Positions 1 through 5,695 of a stretch of 5,695 nt of DNA are shown here, in pieces. The notes under the pieces are model-generated. The model ran no database searches, was not told where the DNA came from, and saw only the letters and a program-made list of their open reading frames with translations. This DNA is from Chitinophagales bacterium (GTDB lineage: Bacteria; Bacteroidota; Bacteroidia; Chitinophagales; UBA10324). Each line of letters opens with the position of its first letter. Position 1 is the stretch's first letter. A program made the translations under genes and the position numbers. Where the stretch lies: positions 1-5,695 of the forward strand of contig JAJAYG010000493.1 of the NCBI GenBank assembly GCA_026786335.1, written 5' to 3'.

Positions 1-2039
1 CATCAAATGCACCTTCATCAACCAGAAAAGCCCCTGCAACAAAATCAAGAACACCTGTCCTCGACAATTTTGGCAGAGATATAACCAAGCAGGCAGAAGA
101 TGGCTCATTGGATCCAATTGTTGGAAGAGACATTGAGATTGAAAGAGTATCACAGATTTTGAGCAGAAGAAAAAAGAACAACCCCATTTTAATTGGTGAG
201 CCCGGTGTTGGGAAAACAGCAATCGTTGAAGGCCTTGCATTAAGAATTTATCAGAGAAAAGTTTCGCGTGTTTTGTTTGATAAACGAATTGTAATGCTCG
301 ATCTTGCAGCATTGGTTGCAGGCACAAAATATCGCGGCCAGTTTGAAGAGCGCATGAAAGCGATTATGAATGAGCTCGATAAAAACCGCGACGTAATTTT
401 ATTTATAGATGAGATTCATACAATAGTAGGTGCAGGTGGCGCAACAGGTTCGCTTGATGCTTCGAATATTTTTAAACCTGCATTAGCAAGAGGTGAATTA
501 CAATGCATTGGTGCATCAACATTAGATGAGTATCGCCAATATATTGAAAAGGATGGTGCACTTGACCGCCGGTTTCAGAAAGTATTGGTTGATCCGCCTT
601 CACCCGAAGAAACATTTATCATTCTTAACAACATTAAAAGCAAGTACGAAGATTTTCATAATGTAACTTATACAGATGCAGCTATAGATGCATGCGTTAA
701 GCTAAGTACACGTTACATTACTGATCGGTTACATCCAGATAAAGCAATTGATGTTATGGATGAAGTAGGTGCAAAGGTTCACTTAAAAAATATTCATGTT
801 CCGCAAAACATGATTGATTTAGAAAAGAAGATTGAAGATGTTAAGGTTGAAAAAAATAAAGTTGTAAAAAGTCAACGGTATGAAGAGGCAGCAAAACTTC
901 GCGATACCGAAAAGAAATTAGGAGAAGAATTAGAAAAAGCGAAAGTGAGTTGGGAAGAAGAAACAAAAGTGGCTCGCTATCCTGTAACCGAAGACGACAT
1001 TGCTGAAGTGGTAGCGATGATGACAGGCATTCCTGTTAAGCGTGTTGCGCAAAGTGAAAGTACAAAGTTGCTTAGCATGGCAGATGAAATTTCGGGAAGT
1101 GTTGTTGGTCAGTCGGAAGCAATAAAGAAAATTACCAAAGCAATTCAACGCAACAGAGCAGGGTTAAAAGATCCCCGCAAACCAATTGGTTCATTTATTT
1201 TCCTTGGCCCAACCGGTGTTGGAAAAACCGAATTGGCAAAAGTTCTTGCCAGGTATTTATTTGATACAGAAGATACCCTTGTAAGAATTGATATGAGTGA
1301 GTACATGGAAAAATTTTCGGTGTCAAGATTAATTGGTGCGCCTCCGGGATATGTTGGGTATGAAGAAGGGGGGCAATTAACCGAAAAGGTAAGGCGCAAA
1401 CCATACAGCGTAATTCTGTTGGATGAAATTGAAAAAGCTCATCCTGATGTTTACAATATTTTATTGCAGGTACTTGACGATGGATTGTTAACTGATGGCT
1501 CGGGTAGAAAAGTGAATTTCAAAAACACTTTGATCATCATGACTTCTAACATTGGTGCACGCCAATTAAAAGATTTCGGATCGGGAATAGGCTTTAACAC
1601 AACTGCTAAACAAGATCAGGAAGACACGCATTCACGCGGAGTAATTGAAACTGCATTGAAGCGCACTTTCTCTCCCGAGTTTTTGAACCGCATTGATGAT
1701 GTGGTAATTTTTAATTCACTTTCTAAAGAACATATTTTTGAGATCATTGATATTATGCTCAAAGATTTGACTAAGAGAATCACATCACTCGGTTATTTTA
1801 TGGAACTCACTTCGGCTGCTAAAGATTTTATTGCCGAACGCGGTTATGATTCAAAATTTGGAGCACGCCCTCTGCAAAGAGCCATTCAAAAATATCTGGA
1901 AGATCCGCTTGCCGAAGAATTGCTGAATGCCGAAATGAAAACCGGCGATACTATTGTAGTCGACATTGATGAAAATGATGCTGAAAAACTAAAGACAGTA
2001 GTGCGCAAGGCTTTGAAAGAAGAAAAGCAGGATGCTTAA
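1..2039 (+). CDS. clpC: ATP-dependent Clp protease ATP-binding subunit ClpC (5'-truncated by window edge)
   Basis: This is an AAA+ unfoldase that threads substrates into the ClpP peptidase in the cytoplasm (protein quality control and stress response). The frame is open from base 3 to the TAA at 2037-2039, giving 678 visible residues; full ClpC is usually about 820-850, so the Clp N domain is missing. The TTG at 108 is not the start, because the conserved [12 protein letters not shown] block lies upstream of it in frame. With residue 1 at base 3, AAA module D1 has Walker A GEPGVGKT 65-72, pore-loop Tyr110, Walker B ending D136-E137, sensor-1 Thr173 and Arg189/190. A short middle domain with a UVR-like coiled coil ([11 protein letters not shown], 291-301) follows. 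Module D2 has Walker A GPTGVGKT 402-409, pore loop GYVG 449-452, Walker B D474-E475, TSN 514-516, Arg finger 563 and sensor-2 GAR ending at R622. An IGF tripeptide (529-531) sits where ClpP-partner unfoldases carry their docking loop. The short middle domain and the IGF loop argue against ClpB. No catalytic residue looks lost. The start and promoter are not visible. Confidence 0.97.
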   Translation, partial: SNAPSSTRKAPATKSRTPVLDNFGRDITKQAEDGSLDPIVGRDIEIERVSQILSRRKKNNPILIGEPGVGKTAIVEGLALRIYQRKVSRVLFDKRIVMLDLAALVAGTKYRGQFEERMKAIMNELDKNRDVILFIDEIHTIVGAGGATGSLDASNIFKPALARGELQCIGASTLDEYRQYIEKDGALDRRFQKVLVDPPSPEETFIILNNIKSKYEDFHNVTYTDAAIDACVKLSTRYITDRLHPDKAIDVMDEVGAKVHLKNIHVPQNMIDLEKKIEDVKVEKNKVVKSQRYEEAAKLRDTEKKLGEELEKAKVSWEEETKVARYPVTEDDIAEVVAMMTGIPVKRVAQSESTKLLSMADEISGSVVGQSEAIKKITKAIQRNRAGLKDPRKPIGSFIFLGPTGVGKTELAKVLARYLFDTEDTLVRIDMSEYMEKFSVSRLIGAPPGYVGYEEGGQLTEKVRRKPYSVILLDEIEKAHPDVYNILLQVLDDGLLTDGSGRKVNFKNTLIIMTSNIGARQLKDFGSGIGFNTTAKQDQEDTHSRGVIETALKRTFSPEFLNRIDDVVIFNSLSKEHIFEIIDIMLKDLTKRITSLGYFMELTSAAKDFIAERGYDSKFGARPLQRAIQKYLEDPLAEELLNAEMKTGDTIVVDIDENDAEKLKTVVRKALKEEKQDA

Positions 2040-2063
2040 TGATTCAACCAACAATTCAATTTC

Positions 2064-2099
2064 TAAAAACAAAACCCTCCGCTGAGGGTTTTGTTTTTA
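2064..2099 (+). terminator. Intrinsic terminator downstream of clpC
   Basis: A perfect inverted repeat pairs 2064-2079 with 2084-2099 (16 bp) around a CGCT loop. The core is CCCTC/GAGGG. The 3' arm ends in a U-rich tract (TTTTGTTTTT, 2089-2098) and the 5' arm is correspondingly A-rich, so the hairpin could also work on the opposite strand. It begins 24 bases after the clpC stop and separates clpC from the next gene, which lies in the same direction. Confidence 0.93.
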
Positions 2100-2129
2100 T
2101 GTGTTTAACTTAAGGAATAAACAAATCTT

Positions 2130-2136
2130 TATTTTG
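2130..2136 (+). promoter_or_regulatory. Weak candidate -7 promoter element for the HD gene
   Basis: TATTTTG lies 24 bases before the ATG at 2161, between the clpC terminator and the HD gene. It resembles the Bacteroidota -7 consensus TAnnTTTG but is one base short in the spacer, and I see no clear TTG at the expected -33 position. The placement is sensible, because the terminator just upstream means the HD gene should need its own promoter. The sequence match alone is weak in such A+T-rich DNA. Confidence 0.3.
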
Positions 2137-2160
2137 CGAACCTTGTAATTAGCGATAAGT

Positions 2161-2754
2161 ATGATTCCTGAATATAAAAAGGCTGAGAAGTTTATCTTAA
2201 GCAGACTTAAAAAGGAGCTTTCACCCAAGCTAACCTATCATGGTGTTGATCATACTTATGATGTTCTTGATGCGGCGCTAAAAATCGGAGCGAAAGAAAA
2301 AATTACAAAAGAGCAGGAATATTTATTAAGTGTTGCTTGCTGCTTTCATGATTCGGGATTCATTTACCTCTATAAGGGACATGAAGAGCGCGGCTGCAAA
2401 ATTGCGGAGGAATTTTTACCGAAGTATAAATTTTCAAAAGCAGATATTGAAATTATCTGCGGAATGATAATGGCAACAAAAATTCCGCAGCAGCCCAAAA
2501 CACATCTTGAACAAATTATTGCCGATGCGGATCTTGATTACTTAGGACGAACTGATTTTTATTCGATCGGTAAAACTTTGTTTGAAGAAATGAAGGCCTA
2601 TAAATTTCTTGAAACACCGCAACAATGGAATCAGGTGCAGATAAATTTTTTTAAGATGCATCATTATCACACCCAAACTTCCATTAAGAATCGGGCTCCT
2701 GAGAAAAAGAAAAGGTTGGAAGAGATAGAAAAAATTGTAGCTGCTTATTCTTGA
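2161..2754 (+). CDS. HD-superfamily metal-dependent phosphohydrolase, 197 aa
   Basis: This is a predicted soluble cytoplasmic hydrolase of the HD superfamily, whose members use divalent metal ions to cut phosphoester bonds in nucleotides and related compounds. Metal-ligand candidates appear in the usual order: His27/His31 in YHGVDHT, the signature His63-Asp64 in CFHDSGF, His74 in YKGHEERG, and Asp122/Asp124 in ADADLDYLGR. The C-terminal part (about 140-197) is helical and charged and includes an MHHYH motif (166-170). No signal peptide, membrane segment or attached sensor/GGDEF domain is present, and 197 aa is a normal length for a single-domain HD protein. The ATG at 2161 precedes all the motifs; the next in-frame Met (102) lies after the HD signature, so this start is the only sensible one. 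No Shine-Dalgarno is seen. A strong terminator lies upstream, and the 3' end meets the opposing CNBD gene with a 2-bp gap. The substrate cannot be told from the sequence; nucleotide or (p)ppGpp-like compounds are possible but unproven. Confidence 0.9.
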   Translation: MIPEYKKAEKFILSRLKKELSPKLTYHGVDHTYDVLDAALKIGAKEKITKEQEYLLSVACCFHDSGFIYLYKGHEERGCKIAEEFLPKYKFSKADIEIICGMIMATKIPQQPKTHLEQIIADADLDYLGRTDFYSIGKTLFEEMKAYKFLETPQQWNQVQINFFKMHHYHTQTSIKNRAPEKKKRLEEIEKIVAAYS

Positions 2755-2771
2755 AATTATTTAGAAGCTAC
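2729..2771 (-). terminator. Candidate minus-strand terminator spanning the convergent gene junction
   Basis: Read on the minus strand, GTAGCT (2771-2766) pairs with AGCTAC (2742-2737). Two more pairs lie inside after one mismatch, and the hairpin is followed by AA and then six Ts (2734-2729). The hairpin starts inside the last codons of the CNBD gene and ends inside the last codons of the opposing HD gene. Both stop codons fall in its loop. The large loop (about 20 bases or more) and the short stem make this a moderate candidate. There is no T tract on the plus-strand side, so it would serve only the CNBD/transporter transcript. Confidence 0.35.
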
Positions 2772-3215
2772 CTCAAATAGTTTCTGATTTACTGCTCTTA
2801 TTCTTTTGCAGAGAATTCGAATTACGCCCTTAACAACATCAGGTTGCAATTCCATTAATTCGTAGAAAGGATCCTGGTCAATTCTTAATAGCATGCATTC
2901 AGTTTTTGCAATTGCACTGGCCGATCTTGCTTCAGTATCCAATAATGAAAGTTCACCGAAAAAATCTTTTTCTCCCATTTCAACAAGCAACTGATTGCCT
3001 TTTCTAATTTCAATTTTACCACTATAAATAATGTACATGCAACTTCCGGCTTCTCCTTCATTAAAAATTATTTCGCCTTCTTTTATTGGTTCTTCATTGG
3101 TGAGGTGGGCAATTTCTGCAAGAATTGTTTCGGGTGTTTCGCTAAATATGCTTAATGATTTAAGAAGTAAAACCTTCTCAATCATCAGCAGTTTTTTATT
3201 TTCCGGGTTCGTCAT
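2757..3215 (-). CDS. Stand-alone cyclic nucleotide-binding (CRP/PKA-type) domain protein, 152 aa
   Basis: This is a single CNBD protein, presumably a cytoplasmic sensor or regulatory subunit. With the ATG at 3215 as residue 1, the beta-roll runs from about 40 to 120. It shows EGEIIFNEGE, the conserved turn MYIIYSGKIEI and the phosphate-binding cassette FFGELSLLDTEARSAS. That cassette has Glu88 and the Arg97-Ser98 pair, matching the ribose- and phosphate-contacting residues of CRP-type domains, so real cyclic-nucleotide binding is plausible. A C-terminal helix (about 113-152) follows, with no helix-turn-helix, so this is not a CRP-type transcription factor. The frame stays open to a GTG at 3290, but that start would overlap the upstream gene by 50 bases and add residues unlike the family. 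The ATG at 3215 (MTNPENKKLL), 25 bp after the upstream stop, is preferred; a second Met at residue 11 is also possible. There is no clear Shine-Dalgarno. It is probably cotranscribed with the transporter/HEAT gene. Related proteins carry this domain fused to the C-terminus of the HEAT region. Confidence 0.88.
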   Translation of the reverse strand: MTNPENKKLLMIEKVLLLKSLSIFSETPETILAEIAHLTNEEPIKEGEIIFNEGEAGSCMYIIYSGKIEIRKGNQLLVEMGEKDFFGELSLLDTEARSASAIAKTECMLLRIDQDPFYELMELQPDVVKGVIRILCKRIRAVNQKLFEVASK

Positions 3216-3240
3216 AAACTGAATTTTAATATTTAGTGAT

Positions 3241-5695
3241 TCAATTCGTATTTCTTGCGTAGTTGGTAATAATATAGTTTGCGGTTTCACTCACCAATTC
3301 GTTCTCAGACTTGCTCATGTTTTCAATCACTGCAAAATCAATTTCTTCGCGGTGATCTTTGAGATCATAAATAGCACATGCTTTTGTCCAATGATTATAA
3401 TCGTTTTGCTTGTCTCTTAAAATTTCATTTCTAATATTCACTACTGTTAATTCAGGTTCTTTGATGGTTCGTTTTAATTCATTGCACTTATGCACCAAAC
3501 TGCGTTCTTCAAATATGCAAATGAATGTTTGCGAAAATTCTTTTGGCAAAACCAGATCAAGAATTTCAAATGCATTTGCCATTGATTCACGGGTGTTTAT
3601 TTCCATGCCTCGCTGCGCACGTTTCGATTTTTCGTTGTCATAAACGATTGAAAACAACAGCAAAATTCTTTTTCTTATTCCCGAAAGTTCAAGCTTACAA
3701 GCATTGTATAACATGCTCTTATCATAATTATTTATTGAAAGGAAATGAATTTTGAAAATAAGCTGAGCAGCAACATTCATTTCATAATTAATTAATGTTT
3801 GATAGCGATGAATTTTACTTTTATCGGGCTTTGCTGAACTTAGACTTAAGCTATGTACAATAGTATCAATTGATTCTGGTAAAAGATCAATGCATGCATC
3901 TAATAAGTTGATTGCATTTACGCCGCCTATTCTTCCTGCAAGCAATAAAATTTTAATCTTAAGTTCAACTGAGCATTTTTTGCTGATCAGCATATTTCTT
4001 AAATGCGGCACCGATGCTTCGCCTGTTTCTTCGAGTGCTTTGAGCACGAGCGATTCGTTTTTTTTCTCACTAATTTTTTCAACAAGTTTATTGAGAAGCA
4101 TTTCATTTCTTATTCCTCCTGCAGCTAACATTGCCTGATGTTTTACACCAGCATCAACATCATCCATTAGTATTAATACATCCGAAGTGTAACTTTCATT
4201 ATTCATTTCTGAAAGAATTTTACCGGCAATAATTCTATCATACTTATCTGTTGAAGAGATAAGTGATTGCAGCATTTTCTCTGCTGACGAATTATGTTTT
4301 GATTCTTTTAAAAGAGAAATAATTGCAACATCTCTTACATCTTTTGATTCATGAGTTAAAAAAAATTCGATTTTTTCATCACCCGAAAATGAAGCCAGTG
4401 CCTTGATTGCAAATGGAAGTAATTCACTTTTGTTATTGTCTTCAAGAATACTCATCAACTGCGGAGTTGCAACAGCTATTTTTAATTCTTCGATGGTGCG
4501 CAACGCTGCTTTTTGAACTGACTGATCAGGATTCTCTAACGCGGTACTGATAAAATCTTCATAATCGGGTACCTGATCCTTAAGAATTCTTAGAATAAAA
4601 ACTGCTTCATCAGCATTGCAACTTTTTAATTTGGTGCGAAGAATTTTTAAGGTTTCTAAATCAGAAACTTCTAATTCCCTTCCTTGTATTGATTTGCTTT
4701 TTATTGCATTTGATAATGTTTCGGAATAATTTTTATCAACGTTTAAAATCCAGTATATCCAGCATACAATTAGAATAAAAAGAATAATTGCTGCAAGTTG
4801 GTAATCAACAGCATGATTAAACCTAAAGGCAATAAAAATGGTAACACCTATTGTAAAAAACGCAAAGGGATCCATAACTCCTTTAATTATAGTATGGCCG
4901 GCTAATCTTTGGCGAATGGGTAGTGGCTCCATGGTTGCAAGTAATACAGGAGATTGAATGGCTGAGCGCAATACATCAATGGTGATGGTGATGGTTGCAA
5001 ACAAATACAAAACAGCAGTTGAAGAATTTTGCATTGAAGCAGGAAGCGCAAATAGTATTAAAATAAAAAGCAACAGCGGTGTAATCAGTAATGAATTTCT
5101 GATTCCTAATAAATTTACTAACCTGTTTGTAACTGCTATCTTAAAAAGCAAAGTAATTCCTCTGCTGGTAGCTAAAAATACTGCGATAAATAATGCAAGT
5201 GTGGTATCGTGATGGACGGCGCTGTTTTTTATGTAACCGAAAAAAATAAAGTTGAGCAGTATAAATGCAGCGTAAGAAAAGAAAGAAACAAATGCCGCTT
5301 GCCTGATTAGTTTTTCATTTTTAAAAATACTAATAATGCTATCAGTACCGGGGTTGATGGCTGAATGATGACCATGATGCATTTTGGAATTTAATGCACC
5401 GGTTTTACTAAGTTGATTAAAAAAGTAAATAGAGATTACAAGAGACCCGAAAGCGATCCATAAAATATTTTCTTGACCCAAATAATACCCAAGGAAAACA
5501 GATGCTAAATAGCCGATCAGTTTTGCAGGTATATCACCTGAACTAATGATGGAAAACAATCTCTTGCTTTGCCTTACATCAAACATCATGGCTGCCGTTC
5601 CCCAAAACTCAAGGTTGTTTAGCAGGTAGGAAACATTAAATCCGGCTAGCATTAAAAAATAAAACCACGATGGTTCATCTCCCATTAAACCCAAC
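3241..5695 (-). CDS. NTT-like (ATP/ADP translocase-type, MFS) transporter fused to HEAT repeats, 5'-truncated
   Basis: This is an inner-membrane transporter with a large soluble C-terminal domain. The frame is open from the window edge to the TGA at 3243-3241, leaving about 817 residues. The TTG at 5694 and the ATG at 5685 are unlikely starts, because roughly the first three membrane helices of an NTT/MFS fold are missing. Residues below count from base 5694. Membrane helices lie at about 10-37, 56-74, 76-94, 132-155, 165-186, 200-220, 225-245, 270-292 and 298-318. The loop FDVRQSKRLFSIISSGDIPAK (38-58) and the segment MEPLPIRQRLAGHTIIKG (255-272) resemble conserved NTT-type positions. The loop after the third visible helix is His-rich (MHHGHH, 105-110). 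From about 340 to 600 there are some 8-9 HEAT-like helix pairs, such as NPDQSVQKAALRTIEEL, ESKDVRDVAIISLLKE and DVDAGVKHQAMLAAGGI, with more helical sequence to 817. HEAT arrays normally bind proteins. Family knowledge suggests nucleotide or nucleotide-like substrates, but that is inference and the substrate is unknown; a more general MFS transporter is the alternative. The CNBD gene follows 25 bp downstream. Confidence 0.82.
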   Translation of the reverse strand, partial: LGLMGDEPSWFYFLMLAGFNVSYLLNNLEFWGTAAMMFDVRQSKRLFSIISSGDIPAKLIGYLASVFLGYYLGQENILWIAFGSLVISIYFFNQLSKTGALNSKMHHGHHSAINPGTDSIISIFKNEKLIRQAAFVSFFSYAAFILLNFIFFGYIKNSAVHHDTTLALFIAVFLATSRGITLLFKIAVTNRLVNLLGIRNSLLITPLLLFILILFALPASMQNSSTAVLYLFATITITIDVLRSAIQSPVLLATMEPLPIRQRLAGHTIIKGVMDPFAFFTIGVTIFIAFRFNHAVDYQLAAIILFILIVCWIYWILNVDKNYSETLSNAIKSKSIQGRELEVSDLETLKILRTKLKSCNADEAVFILRILKDQVPDYEDFISTALENPDQSVQKAALRTIEELKIAVATPQLMSILEDNNKSELLPFAIKALASFSGDEKIEFFLTHESKDVRDVAIISLLKESKHNSSAEKMLQSLISSTDKYDRIIAGKILSEMNNESYTSDVLILMDDVDAGVKHQAMLAAGGIRNEMLLNKLVEKISEKKNESLVLKALEETGEASVPHLRNMLISKKCSVELKIKILLLAGRIGGVNAINLLDACIDLLPESIDTIVHSLSLSSAKPDKSKIHRYQTLINYEMNVAAQLIFKIHFLSINNYDKSMLYNACKLELSGIRKRILLLFSIVYDNEKSKRAQRGMEINTRESMANAFEILDLVLPKEFSQTFICIFEERSLVHKCNELKRTIKEPELTVVNIRNEILRDKQNDYNHWTKACAIYDLKDHREEIDFAVIENMSKSENELVSETANYIITNYARNTN

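Noticed and set aside
930..1404. Antisense open frames of 69-84 codons inside clpC
   Set aside because: They overlap strongly conserved ClpC coding sequence (linker and D2 Walker A region), have Cys/Phe/His-rich or low-quality translations with no domain, and are shadows of the real gene.
1..2039. ClpB-type disaggregase
   Set aside because: The middle domain is short with a UVR-like segment rather than the long ClpB coiled coil, and an IGF ClpP-docking tripeptide is present.
2812..2826. AATTCGAATT palindrome as an operator or plus-strand terminator
   Set aside because: It lies inside CNBD coding sequence, is short and A+T-rich, has no following T tract, and is expected by chance at this base composition.
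2757..3215. CRP/FNR-type transcription regulator
   Set aside because: The protein ends after the C-terminal helix of the CNBD; there is no DNA-binding helix-turn-helix and no room for one.
3031..3222. Plus-strand open frame of 63 codons opposite the CNBD gene
   Set aside because: It is antisense to the clear CNBD motifs and has no support of its own.
4978..4998. Short ATGGTG-type tandem repeat
   Set aside because: It encodes an alternating Thr-Ile stretch within a membrane helix on the minus strand. About three imperfect copies are explained by coding content.
3410..5212. Plus-strand open frames of 76-84 codons (3410-3643, 3525-3755, 3890-4138, 4958-5212)
   Set aside because: All lie opposite the continuous transporter/HEAT frame, and their translations are typical antisense compositions with no recognisable motif.

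Overview
The window is a compact, A+T-rich piece of bacterial chromosome with four protein genes, two of them cut by the window edges. It most likely comes from the Bacteroidota (Chitinophagales/Sphingobacteriales-like). This is inferred from the A+T-rich genes, the lack of Shine-Dalgarno sequences before the two visible starts, the type of ClpC, and above all the pairing of an NTT-like transporter/HEAT-repeat protein with a cyclic-nucleotide-binding protein. No rRNA or tRNA gene, CRISPR array, insertion sequence or phage gene was seen.

Layout. Bases 1-2039 (+) hold the 3' four-fifths of clpC, the AAA+ unfoldase of the ClpCP protease; its N-terminal domain is outside the window. A strong intrinsic terminator with a 16-bp stem follows at 2064-2099, and then a short leader with only a weak promoter candidate. 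Bases 2161-2754 (+) encode a 197-aa HD-superfamily phosphohydrolase. Only two bases separate its stop from the stop of the next gene, which faces it. Bases 2757-3215 (-) encode a 152-aa stand-alone cyclic-nucleotide-binding domain (CNBD) protein. It lies 25 bp downstream of, and in the same direction as, a large gene at 3241-5695 (-). That gene encodes a membrane transporter of the NTT (ATP/ADP translocase-like) type within the MFS fold, fused to a long C-terminal HEAT-repeat domain, and its 5' end is outside the window.

How the genes fit together. The + strand genes look like separate transcription units, since a strong terminator lies between clpC and the HD gene. The - strand pair looks like an operon. 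Its likely role, by inference, is nucleotide or nucleotide-like transport across the inner membrane, with a cytoplasmic HEAT scaffold and a cyclic-nucleotide sensor made as a separate small protein. The most interesting points are this split transporter/HEAT + CNBD module and the two-base convergent junction, where a candidate terminator hairpin spans both stop codons. No intergenic stretch exceeds about 120 bp.
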